Source of the DNA: Algibacillus agarilyticus
Lineage (GTDB): Bacteria > Pseudomonadota > Gammaproteobacteria > Enterobacterales > Alteromonadaceae
DNA: 64,000 bases
Direction of reading: 5' to 3'
Assembly: GCF_003286125.1 (NCBI RefSeq)
Contig: NZ_QMED01000007.1
Span: forward strand, 62,001 to 126,000
Below are positions 40,150 to 49,128 of the stretch, piece after piece; position 1 is the stretch's first letter; each line of letters opens with the position of its first letter. The notes under the pieces were generated by a model that worked only from the letters and a program-made list of their open reading frames with translations, ran no database searches and was not told the DNA's origin. Made by a program: the position numbers and the translations under genes.

Positions 40150-40347
40150 TAATCGGGTGAAGAGGCACGGCTATTTTAGAACCTTTTTAATATCGTATTA
40201 TCGTGAGTTGAGGCTTATTTTAGGTTCATATTCAGTTATTTTGACTGTAAAGCGTATATTTATAGATTCTTATTTGTGTTCTGAATTAGCAAGCGTAAAA
40301 TACGCGCCAGATAACTTTTTATTTATAGAATCGAAGACTCATACCCT

Positions 40348-41589
40348 ATGACTGATTTTTTTGCCCTTGAACTTGATGACGATATTGTAAAGGCCGTAAC
40401 CGACGCCGGTTATACAACGCCTACGACCATCCAATCTTTAGTTATTCCGAATGCTATGAATGAGTGCGATATTTTAGCGAGTGCGCCTACGGGTACCGGA
40501 AAAACAGCCGCTTTTTTATTACCGGCTTTACAACATCTCATTGATTTTCCGCGTGCAAAAAACAGTATTGGCGCTCGTATATTAATTATGGTGCCAACCC
40601 GTGAGCTTGCTGTGCAAATTTACGATAATGCGTTAATTTATAATAAATACACTGGCGTGACGTGTGGCTTAATTACCGGTGGCATTAACTATGGTTCGCA
40701 TAAAGAGATACTCGAGAGCAAAGTTGATTTATTAGTGGCGACCCCTGGTCGTTTATTAGAATACATCGAAGATGAAAAATTTGATTGTCGTGATATTGAA
40801 TGGCTTATTCTTGATGAAGCTGATCGTATGTTAGACATGGGCTTTCGTGGCACCATGCAACGTTTAGTTGATGAATCACGCTGGCGTAAACAAACGATGT
40901 TGTTTTCAGCTACATTAGAAGGCATTGGCATTCGTAAATTTGCTGAAGACGTTTTAAAAGATCCGGTTATGCTTGATGCAAGACCACCCCGTAAAGAGAG
41001 TGCAAAAATACACCAGTGGATCCATATTGCTGATTCACGCGCGCACAAACGTGCAATGTTATTTCATTGGTTGCGTGATCCGAGTGTAACCAAAGCGGTG
41101 GTGTTTGTGAAAACGAAAGATCAAGTTAATGAACTTGTTGGGCATATGAGTTCATCAAATTTATCTTGTTGTTGGCTAGAAGGCGATATGCCACAAGATA
41201 AACGCTTAAAAGCGATAGCGCGATTAACTAACAACACGGTTAAAACGTTAGTGGCTACTGATGTAGCTGCCCGTGGGATTGATGTTGATGACATTAGCCA
41301 CGTATTTAATTTTGATATGCCACGTTCTGCCGATGTTTACGTGCACCGCATTGGCCGAACCGGCAGAGCGGGTAAAAAAGGCACTGCAATTTCATTTGTA
41401 GAAGCGCATGAAGCGGGTGTTTTAGGTAAAGTAGAGCGCTATACGCAGCAAGGCTTAAAACGCCGCGTGATAGAAGGTCTCGCGCCAACGAATAAAGAAG
41501 CTCGTCCGCCAACTAAAAAGAAAAAGCCTAAATTATCAAAAGCGGCTAAAGCGGCTCGCACTAAAAAGCAGCTTAAAAAGCGCAAGTAA
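40348..41589 (+). CDS. srmB: DEAD-box RNA helicase SrmB
   Basis: The 413-residue protein carries all the usual helicase motifs: Q-motif region, Walker A (APTGTGKT, about residues 50-57), PTRELA, DEAD box (LDEADRMLDMGF), SAT, and the C-terminal VATDVAARGID and HRIGRTGRAG. The DFPR-containing insertion after LLPALQHL and the NFDMPRSADVYVHRIGR segment fit SrmB rather than RhlE or DeaD. The C-terminal tail is lysine-rich. SrmB helps assemble the 50S ribosomal subunit. It is monocistronic. Confidence 0.9.
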   Translation: MTDFFALELDDDIVKAVTDAGYTTPTTIQSLVIPNAMNECDILASAPTGTGKTAAFLLPALQHLIDFPRAKNSIGARILIMVPTRELAVQIYDNALIYNKYTGVTCGLITGGINYGSHKEILESKVDLLVATPGRLLEYIEDEKFDCRDIEWLILDEADRMLDMGFRGTMQRLVDESRWRKQTMLFSATLEGIGIRKFAEDVLKDPVMLDARPPRKESAKIHQWIHIADSRAHKRAMLFHWLRDPSVTKAVVFVKTKDQVNELVGHMSSSNLSCCWLEGDMPQDKRLKAIARLTNNTVKTLVATDVAARGIDVDDISHVFNFDMPRSADVYVHRIGRTGRAGKKGTAISFVEAHEAGVLGKVERYTQQGLKRRVIEGLAPTNKEARPPTKKKKPKLSKAAKAARTKKQLKKRK

Positions 41590-41652
41590 AGCACGCCGAT
41601 ATACAGGATATAGAGTGGTATATTAACGCTCTGGGTCATTAAAATGCGTAGT

Positions 41653-41686
41653 CAGTGTTGTTTTAAGAATAATTAAAACAACACTG
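41653..41686. repeat. Perfect 12-bp inverted repeat after srmB
   Basis: CAGTGTTGTTTT and AAAACAACACTG flank a 10-base loop. It could act as a terminator for srmB, though no T-run follows the stem. Confidence 0.6.
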
Positions 41687-41788
41687 TTAATACTTAAACC
41701 TTCGATTTAATACTCTTCTTCAAACCTTTCTCGTTAAGCGCTTTTTATTAAACCTTTATCATTAAGCTGAGCCCGCTAAAAAATTATT

Positions 41789-42643
41789 TTAATTGTTAAA
41801 CCATAACTCTTTGCGTTCGATTGGTGTTTGTGCAGTTAAGCCTGGATTTTCTAAATTAATGATCACTCTATTACCTAAGTTGGCTAATTGGATCGCATCT
41901 TGAATTTCGGTATGTGAATTAAATATTTCTTCATATTCGCCTGAGGTAATTAGGGCATTCAATTTTTCTGTTAAGTAATGAGCTAATTGTCGGTTTTCTT
42001 TATTCACAAAAAAGTAAAAGGGTGCCGTGTATTTAATTAAAAGATGCGGCTCAACAACTAAATTATATTCTGATTCGCGGTCTATCTCTGCCCAAGGTTC
42101 AGGTATTCCACGCGGAAAATAATCAAAACGCTCACCTTCTAGCATCGGAAATAAGTTGTTATATTTTAACTCTTTCACCACCGTTAATTCATTGTGTTCT
42201 AATATTTTTGTGTCTGCCCATAGGCTCCCTTGACCCGCTTTAAATGCACGTAGCTGATCTAAGTTACTGATATTAGAAAACAAGTTTTTATTTTCTTGTT
42301 TTACGATCGCAATGCGCATACCCAGCATGCCTTTGTAAAGCGGTATGTATATAGCTCTAAATTTTTCTTCGTGCTGCTTGCTGGTTAGTGTCCAAATAAT
42401 ATCGATATCGTTGTTTTGCACATCGGCATGTAGTTTTGTTTCACTGCTTAATGTTCGGTGTGCATCATCAGGAAAATTTAATCGGTAGGTTTTATCTTGG
42501 TTTATTATTTTTTTTAACACGGTGATTGGTAAACGGGTATCGTCAGAAAACCCTTGTACATTTAATTGCTCAGCAGCATGACTTACTGACGACGCTATAA
42601 GTCCTATTAATAAAAATAAGAAAGACTGTTTTAAATACTTCAT
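41789..42643 (-). CDS. Periplasmic solute-binding-like protein
   Basis: The frame opens at 42661, but the ATG at 42643 has AAGTGAG upstream and gives a clean signal peptide (residues 1-23, ending VSHA). The 284-residue product resembles type-3 periplasmic binding proteins (SBP_bac_3 group) that occur in many copies in Alteromonadales without an ABC permease. No permease is adjacent here, so a sensory role is as likely as transport. It is divergent from the GH10 lipoprotein gene (about 270 bp apart). The ligand is unknown. Confidence 0.65.
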   Translation of the reverse strand: MKYLKQSFLFLLIGLIASSVSHAAEQLNVQGFSDDTRLPITVLKKIINQDKTYRLNFPDDAHRTLSSETKLHADVQNNDIDIIWTLTSKQHEEKFRAIYIPLYKGMLGMRIAIVKQENKNLFSNISNLDQLRAFKAGQGSLWADTKILEHNELTVVKELKYNNLFPMLEGERFDYFPRGIPEPWAEIDRESEYNLVVEPHLLIKYTAPFYFFVNKENRQLAHYLTEKLNALITSGEYEEIFNSHTEIQDAIQLANLGNRVIINLENPGLTAQTPIERKELWFNN

Positions 42644-42917
42644 ATAGTACTCACTTTTCATAGCTGTTAATTAAAGTAAGGAGGCTTTATTTAGCTATCC
42701 TCGTTTTTATTAATCTTAGTGATGTGAACATTAAAGTCAAGTGGACTATAACTTTATTGGTTAGGTGATTAATTGGTTTTTATTTATCTTCATGTTTTTA
42801 AAGAGTAAATAGGTTTATATATTTATCCTTTAAAATTAAATACAAAAAACACTTGTAGTCAAATTAACAATAATCTACATTGTATGTATATTAATTGTTA
42901 AAATTAGGTAGTTCAAT

Positions 42918-45731
42918 ATGATGCAATTCAAAGTAAGTTTATTATCGCTCGCGATTGTTATGACGATGACAACAGGATGTGGAGAAAGAGATAAAGCGGT
43001 AGAGCCAGATTTTTCTGCCATTACGGCTCCATCGGGTAATGTACCAGTAGATGACACGCCAGTAGACGATACGCCAGTAGATGATACGCCAGTAGATGAT
43101 ACGCCAGTAGATGATACGCCAGTAGATGATACGCCAGTAGATGATACGCCAGTAGATGATACGCCAGTAGATGATACGCCCGTTAATGTTGAGCTTTTAG
43201 ATAATGCTGACTTTGAAAGTGCAGATGGTAGCAGTTGGTTTGGTAATAATGCGGGAATTACGATAACGGCATCTACCGAGCAAGTAAAAAGTGGCACTTA
43301 TAGCGGTAAGGTTGCGGGTCGCACTGACACATGGAATGCCCCCGCGCATTCACTTGTTGGTAAATTAACCGACGGTTATGCCTATACAATCTCGGCTTGG
43401 GTTCGCTTAGATAATGCCAGTGCTGATGAAGTGAAATTGAGCGTAAAAGTAACTGCAAATGGCCAAGACAGCTATATTGGTATCGCTAATGCGACGGCCA
43501 CGAATTCAGATTGGGTTTATTTAGAAGGTTTGTACATTCATACAACGCCAACACCTTCTGACATTTTTGTTTATTTAGAAGGTCCTGCATCAGGTGTTGA
43601 TTTTTATATCGATGATGTATCGGTTAAAGCACATGCCGCTTCTGGTTTAACGCAGATGACGCCCGTTACGGCAACTAATTTATCAAGCTTAGCTACCATG
43701 CCGATTGGCGTTGCGGTACCGGCCGGTTCGGCCAGTAATAGTTTATTAAACAGTGATGATCGTAAAACGGCGGTAACAACCCACTTTAATCAATTATCAG
43801 CTGAAAATATTATGAAGATGGATGCCATGCAGCCATCAGAAGGTCAGTTTAACTTTACCGAATCCGATGCATTAGTCTCGTATGCGGCCAATGCGGGTTT
43901 AACGATGCATGGTCATGTGTTGGTTTGGCATAGTCAAACACCCACTTGGATGCAAAACTACCAAGGTGATACCGATGCTTGGGTAGGTATGATGGAATCA
44001 CATGTTTACAACATTGCTAAACATTTTGAAGGTAAGTTAGCGAGTTGGGATGTGGTTAATGAAGCGTTTAATGAAGACGGTACGTATCGTAAAGGTGCCT
44101 CTGATTCTGGTCACGGTGAAGGGCAGCGTGTCCCCTCTATTTGGTATGAAAATATCGGTGAAAGCTTTATTGAAAAAGCGTTTTTAAAAGCACGCGAAGC
44201 GGATGCCGCCGTTGATTTATATTACAACGATTATAATATTTCATGGAACTCGGCTAAGTTAGACGGCATTATCACCATGGCTAAAGACTTCCAAGCTCGC
44301 CAAATACCGATCACCGGTGTCGGGTTCCAAATGCATGTGGATGAAGTGACACCTAATACCACTTTATTGGCTAGCCAATTCAAGAAAGTGGTCGATTTAG
44401 GCTTAAAAGTTAAAATCACCGAACTGGATTTAAGCATGAATAGCCGTTTGAACTCAGCGACATTAACGCCGTTTATTGCTGAGTTACAAAAGCAGCGTTA
44501 TTTCGATATTGTTAATACCTACCTTGCGACTGTCCCCCCTGCACAACGTGGCGGTATAACCGTTTGGGGTATAGCCGATTCGGATAGCTGGATCATTAAT
44601 TTATATAATCGAGCTGATTGGCCTTTATTAATAGACAGCCAATACCAAGCTAAACCGGCTTTACAAGGTTTTGCTGATGCGTTAATAGCAGATAAAGATC
44701 GTGTATTTCCTGATGCACCTGTCGACGTACCTGTTGAACAACCGGTTGTAGACCCTGATGAATTGTTAGTTAATACCAGTTTTGAAGCGGGAAATGTTGA
44801 ACAATGGTTTGGGCATGGTCCAACACAAGCGAGTATTGAAACGACTGAATTCTATGCGGGCGCTAATTCATTGAAAGCAACTAACCGTGATTCAAATTGG
44901 AACGGTATTGCGCATACCTTAAAAGGTAAATTAACATCAGGCCAAAAATACACCATGTCGGTTTGGGTTAAGTTAGCCGCAGCGGGCAGCGAGAATATGA
45001 GCTTGTCGGTTAAATTAGTTGATGATGGCAACCTTGATGCGGATAATGCTGTGCAAGATCAGTATATTAACGTGGCATCTTCTGCTGTTACTGATGGTGC
45101 ATGGGTACAGTTAACGGGTGAGTACACTCATACTTTAATCGGTAACGAAACAGATGCTTATCTTTATATCGAAGGGGCGGCAGCGGGTGTTGAATTCTAT
45201 ATTGATGAAGCATCAGTAAAACCGGTTGCCGGAGCAAATGTGCCTGATAATACACCAACGCAATTACTAACTAACCCTGATTTTGACGCCGGTAATATCG
45301 ATAACTGGTTTGGACATGGTAATACGCAAGGTGTATTAGAAAGCACAGAAGTACAAACGGGAACTCATGCGCTTAAAGCGACTAACCGTGATGCTAACTG
45401 GAATGGCATCGCTCATTCACTTAAAGGTCAACTAATTAAAGATAGCGTCTATACTCTATCGGTATGGGTAAAATTAGTTGCTGCGGGCAGTGAAAACATG
45501 AGTTTGTCTGTAAAGCTTGTCGATGCGGGCAATTTGGATGCAGCGGGAGCGGTCGTAGACCAATATATTAATGTGGCATCTGCAACGGTTACCGAAGGTG
45601 GTTGGGTGCAACTAACCGGTGACTATACCCATACTTTATTAGGTGTTGAAACTGATGCTTATGTATATGTAGAAGGCGCAGCTGCTGGTGTTGAGTTTTA
45701 TATCGATACCGCTTCAGTCACTTTAAAATAA
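42918..45731 (+). CDS. Lipoprotein GH10 xylanase with three CBM4/9-like modules
   Basis: The 937-residue protein has a lipobox ending at C21 (MTTGC), so it is membrane-anchored. A repeated PVDDT linker (about residues 42-90) leads to a carbohydrate-binding module (about 94-237). The GH10 barrel follows (about 250-590), with acid/base E382 (DVVNEAFN) and nucleophile E502 (ITELDLS). Two further modules lie at about 614-770 and 782-937 and are clearly tandem duplicates of each other. They match the CBM_4_9 type (xylan or glucan binding). GH10 enzymes cut beta-1,4-xylan, or mixed beta-1,3/1,4-xylan of red algae. The second GH10 gene follows, so both probably form one xylan operon. Confidence 0.92.
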   Translation: MMQFKVSLLSLAIVMTMTTGCGERDKAVEPDFSAITAPSGNVPVDDTPVDDTPVDDTPVDDTPVDDTPVDDTPVDDTPVDDTPVDDTPVNVELLDNADFESADGSSWFGNNAGITITASTEQVKSGTYSGKVAGRTDTWNAPAHSLVGKLTDGYAYTISAWVRLDNASADEVKLSVKVTANGQDSYIGIANATATNSDWVYLEGLYIHTTPTPSDIFVYLEGPASGVDFYIDDVSVKAHAASGLTQMTPVTATNLSSLATMPIGVAVPAGSASNSLLNSDDRKTAVTTHFNQLSAENIMKMDAMQPSEGQFNFTESDALVSYAANAGLTMHGHVLVWHSQTPTWMQNYQGDTDAWVGMMESHVYNIAKHFEGKLASWDVVNEAFNEDGTYRKGASDSGHGEGQRVPSIWYENIGESFIEKAFLKAREADAAVDLYYNDYNISWNSAKLDGIITMAKDFQARQIPITGVGFQMHVDEVTPNTTLLASQFKKVVDLGLKVKITELDLSMNSRLNSATLTPFIAELQKQRYFDIVNTYLATVPPAQRGGITVWGIADSDSWIINLYNRADWPLLIDSQYQAKPALQGFADALIADKDRVFPDAPVDVPVEQPVVDPDELLVNTSFEAGNVEQWFGHGPTQASIETTEFYAGANSLKATNRDSNWNGIAHTLKGKLTSGQKYTMSVWVKLAAAGSENMSLSVKLVDDGNLDADNAVQDQYINVASSAVTDGAWVQLTGEYTHTLIGNETDAYLYIEGAAAGVEFYIDEASVKPVAGANVPDNTPTQLLTNPDFDAGNIDNWFGHGNTQGVLESTEVQTGTHALKATNRDANWNGIAHSLKGQLIKDSVYTLSVWVKLVAAGSENMSLSVKLVDAGNLDAAGAVVDQYINVASATVTEGGWVQLTGDYTHTLLGVETDAYVYVEGAAAGVEFYIDTASVTLK
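43044..43180. repeat. Tandem 15-bp repeat encoding a Pro-Val-Asp-Asp-Thr linker
   Basis: About nine units of GTAGATGATACGCCA, most of them identical, encode the surface linker of the GH10 lipoprotein. The near-perfect units imply recent expansion and likely length variation. Confidence 0.93.
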
Positions 45732-45806
45732 ACGATAAGCGAAGTGATCACATATTCGGGTTGCTTCGCTTTAAAGGCCAGTGTTCTATTTTACAGAGAT
45801 ATATTT

Positions 45807-46976
45807 ATGAAAAAATCGACATTCAAATTAGCATATAAAACATTACTCACATCTGCAGCTTTAGCGACGATTTGCTTACAAGGGTGTGTTAACACAGATG
45901 AGAAAGTAGCAGTAGAAACGGTTGCAACGGGTTCAAGCTTAAAAGATGCATTTAAAAATAACTTCCATATTGGCGCAGCTTTAAGTAAAACCCAAATACT
46001 TGATCAAGAGCCGGGTACACTCGATTTAGTGGCTAAACAATTTAATTCTTTAACCGCTGAAAATGAAATGAAATGGGAGCTTATGCAGCCTATTGAAGGT
46101 CAGTATCATTACGCAGTATCAGATAAGTTAGTTGAGTTCAGTGAAAAAAATGACATTTTTTTAGTCGGCCATACTTTACTTTGGCACCATCAAACACCTA
46201 AGTGGGTGTTTGAAAACGGTAAAGGTGAACCGGCATCTCGAGAAGTACTATTAAAGCGTTTAGAAACTCACATTAATAATGTAGCAGGGCGCTATAAAGG
46301 CCGTATTGAAGCGTGGGATGTGGTAAACGAAGCGTTAAATGATGATGGTACGTGGCGTGATTCTCCTTGGTATCGAATCTTAGGTGAAGATTATATCATC
46401 AAAGCATTTGAGTTTGCAGCCAAAGCGGCACCTAACGCAGAGCTTTATTATAATGATTACAATTTATTTAAACCTGAAAAGCGTGATGCCACGGTTAAAA
46501 TTGTAAAATCATTACAAGCCAAAGGATTACGTATTGACGCAGTGGGTATTCAAGGGCATTACGGTATTAACTACCCTGATTTAAATCTACTTGAAGATTC
46601 AATTAAAGCCTTTGGTGCGTTAGGTGTAAAAGTCATGCTAACCGAGCTGGATATTTCAGTGCTGCCTTTCCCTGATTCTGAAAGCCAAGGGGCTGATATT
46701 TCGATTGACCTTGAGTTACAAGAAAAACTAAACCCGTTTGCTAACGGGTTGTCGGCAGAAATGTCACAAGCACTTGCTGATAACTACGTTAATCTTTTCA
46801 AGATATTCATGCGTCATGAAGCGGTGATTTCGCGCATTACCTTTTGGGGCGTAAACGATGCGCAAACGTGGCGTAACGATTGGCCAATGAAAAACCGTAC
46901 TGATTATCCTTTATTATTTGATCGTAATAACCAGCCTAAATTAGCATTTGATGCCGTGCTTAACCTTGCTAAATAA
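45807..46976 (+). CDS. Lipoprotein GH10 xylanase, single-domain
   Basis: The frame extends upstream to 45744, but the ATG at 45807 yields a lipoprotein signal with lipobox LQGC (cysteine at about residue 27). The 389-residue product is one GH10 barrel with acid/base E175 (DVVNEALN) and nucleophile E280 (LTELDIS), without binding modules. It follows the multidomain GH10 gene by 75 bp. A reasonable division of labour is polymer attack by the first enzyme and oligosaccharide cleavage by this one. A terminator follows. Confidence 0.93.
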   Translation: MKKSTFKLAYKTLLTSAALATICLQGCVNTDEKVAVETVATGSSLKDAFKNNFHIGAALSKTQILDQEPGTLDLVAKQFNSLTAENEMKWELMQPIEGQYHYAVSDKLVEFSEKNDIFLVGHTLLWHHQTPKWVFENGKGEPASREVLLKRLETHINNVAGRYKGRIEAWDVVNEALNDDGTWRDSPWYRILGEDYIIKAFEFAAKAAPNAELYYNDYNLFKPEKRDATVKIVKSLQAKGLRIDAVGIQGHYGINYPDLNLLEDSIKAFGALGVKVMLTELDISVLPFPDSESQGADISIDLELQEKLNPFANGLSAEMSQALADNYVNLFKIFMRHEAVISRITFWGVNDAQTWRNDWPMKNRTDYPLLFDRNNQPKLAFDAVLNLAK

Positions 46977-47018
46977 AATGTCATTATACTATTTTATTTA
47001 GGTTTCAACTTCCCCGAG

Positions 47019-47046
47019 GCCCATGTGTCAAAGCGTGGGCTTTTTT
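47019..47046 (+). terminator. Rho-independent terminator of the GH10 pair
   Basis: Stem GCCCA / TGGGC with a 12-base loop and six T residues, 42 bp after the second GH10 stop. Confidence 0.75.
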
Positions 47047-47090
47047 GTTTTAAAATAACGAGATACGTTTTTAAAGCGTAAACATAATTA

Positions 47091-48104
47091 TCAGGGGGCT
47101 TGGTATGCGGTGGTAACGGATTGCCTTTCAATTAAGTAAGGCATAAACAAATGCGTACGGTCAACGTATTTATCGGGGCCTTGCGCTAACGTAATGGCGA
47201 GTTCAACGGCGTATTCAGCCATATTGTGAATTGGGTATTTAATTGTTGTTAATTTTGGCCGATACATTTCGGCTAATTGTATATCATCAAAACCGATAAC
47301 GGATATGTCTTCGGGCACACGAATACCATTATCGAGCAACTCATTAATGGCACCCACTGCCATTAAGTCGTTGTAAGCAATGATGGCGCTAAATTTTAGT
47401 CCTGAATTGAGTAAAGTCTTGGTTGCATGTTGGCCATCGGCAATATTACCCGCACTGAAAATGATCGCGTCTTTGCGGATCTTTATACCTTGATTTTCGC
47501 AGACTGACATAATGCCGCTGATCCGTTCTTGTGGATCTTGTAAATCTTCAGCATACGATATTAAAGCAAAATCTTTATGGCCTAAATCAACTAAGCTTTG
47601 GGCCGCTAGTTTACCCCCTAACATGTTATCCAACCAAACACAGCGATTAGCGATTTCGGGTATTAATCGACCTAATATGATCAAGCCTGGGATCTCGGCA
47701 GCCAGTTCGATTAAGATATTTTTATCTAATGTTAAACTGTGAATAATGATACTTTCGCATCCTTGATCGCGGTAAGTATTAATTGCGTTGAGTTCTTCTT
47801 CTGCGTTGCGGTAAGAGTTAGCTATTAAGGTTTTGTATTCTAGGCGTTTAGCCGCTGCTTCGGCACCAGCGGCGATAGTGGCATAAAAAGGCGCAGCAAT
47901 ATTAGGAATAATAATACCAATAATATCGGATTGATTAGACGCAAGTGCACGAGCATTTGAGTTAGGTCTATATTTTAATTCAGTGATCGCGGTTTGCACG
48001 CGTTGGTTAACTTCTTCACTAAATTTACCTTTACCGCTAATTATTCTTGAAACGGTTGATGATGAAACACCGGCTTTAGTGGCGACATCTTGAAGTGTTG
48101 TCAT
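47091..48104 (-). CDS. LacI-family transcriptional repressor
   Basis: The 337-residue protein has an N-terminal LacI HTH (residues 2-50; TLQDVATKAGVSSSTVSRII) and hinge helix (RPNSNARALA). A periplasmic-binding-like effector domain (about 60-330) follows. It converges on the GH10 pair and probably controls xylan or related sugar genes; the inducer is not deducible. A palindrome of LacI-operator type lies 32 bp upstream of its start, suggesting autoregulation. Confidence 0.92.
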   Translation of the reverse strand: MTTLQDVATKAGVSSSTVSRIISGKGKFSEEVNQRVQTAITELKYRPNSNARALASNQSDIIGIIIPNIAAPFYATIAAGAEAAAKRLEYKTLIANSYRNAEEELNAINTYRDQGCESIIIHSLTLDKNILIELAAEIPGLIILGRLIPEIANRCVWLDNMLGGKLAAQSLVDLGHKDFALISYAEDLQDPQERISGIMSVCENQGIKIRKDAIIFSAGNIADGQHATKTLLNSGLKFSAIIAYNDLMAVGAINELLDNGIRVPEDISVIGFDDIQLAEMYRPKLTTIKYPIHNMAEYAVELAITLAQGPDKYVDRTHLFMPYLIERQSVTTAYQAP

Positions 48105-48135
48105 TACCGACCCTTAATATTAAATACAACGATTA

Positions 48136-48151
48136 ACACAAGCGTTTGTGT
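48136..48151. promoter_or_regulatory. Candidate LacI-family operator
   Basis: ACACAAGCGTTTGTGT is an almost perfect palindrome (ACACAA / TTGTGT around GC-rich centre), typical in size and symmetry for LacI-family proteins. It lies upstream of the lacI-type gene. I did not find a matching copy in front of the GH10 genes. Confidence 0.42.
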
Positions 48152-48645
48152 ATTTTACTTAATTAATTTTAGTTTACCCACTGTCAATGAACTCTGCCTT
48201 TTTGGTGAATTCAGCGGGGTTATATTGACAACGGTTTTCGTTTTTATTAAACGCGCTACTACCCATCTTCGGTTTAACGCACTGCTTATGTATAAAGCTT
48301 AATTATTGATTTTAGTTAAGTTGTTTAAAGTTGAATTGAATGAACCGATTTTTGCGGCGCGAAATTGATTATATTGTAGTACTTAAACATATTACTTTTG
48401 TATATATAGGTTGAATTAAAGTTTTTTATGCGTTAAATTTGCAAGTGCTTGTGTTGTTTATTGCGTGTTTTTGCGTAACTAACCCAACTGGTTTTATTTT
48501 GTTATTTAATCATTTTGCTTATGTTACTCAGATCGGTTCAATAAATTTTTCAAGTGGTTATGCCCGTTACTTATTTTTATCTCAGTTGTGGCGTTAAAGC
48601 AGATAAATTGGCATGAGTAACTAATGGTTTTTTGTTTTAGCTTTA

Positions 48646-48910
48646 ATACCAATCCGTAATAATAAGTGCCCACTCAGCGAGCGTTTAAATGCGCTTAATC
48701 AAGGCGCTTGAATGAAAGAATAGTGGTGCTCTTTTGAGTTCGAGCAACACAGAGTAAGCGCATTTAAAACTCGCCTGGAAGGAATGCCCCAGCGGCTTTT
48801 GATCTGCGTTATCGGTATTTGAAAGGGAACAACCATTCCTGTACACCGACGCCTTGTTCAAAAACCGCTGGATGCATTCTGAGAGATCACTTATTTATAT
48901 GAATTGGTAT
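48646..48910 (+). repeat. MITE-like repeat family B, copy 3 (265 bp)
   Basis: Bounded by ATACCAAT and ATTGGTAT. It matches copies 1 and 2 except for an extra block of about 13 bp near its left third (around TCAAGGCGCTTGA). It lies between the LacI gene and the GH16 gene. Confidence 0.88.
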
Positions 48911-49128
48911 AAATTGATTCTCGTACTTTTGAGTGGGTACGTTATGTCGTTTGAGTTGTATATAGAGATAGAATAAGTGATGTTGAAGTTCTGTTTGTTG
49001 GCTTGAGTAACCAACTTGCAGAGCTTCGCCCTCCTTTTTCCATACTTGTCCTTTATTCATTAAGTATATTGCACTAACGTTAGCTCGTATCTTTGACATC
49101 TTTCAATTTTTATTTTGGAGAAATTTCT

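Noticed and set aside
40157-40351. 64-codon frame before srmB
   Set aside because: Overlaps the srmB start, no ribosome site; probably only leader sequence.
48887-49099. 70-codon minus-strand frame upstream of GH16
   Set aside because: No ribosome site, its end runs into the MITE-like repeat and it lies over the GH16 promoter region.
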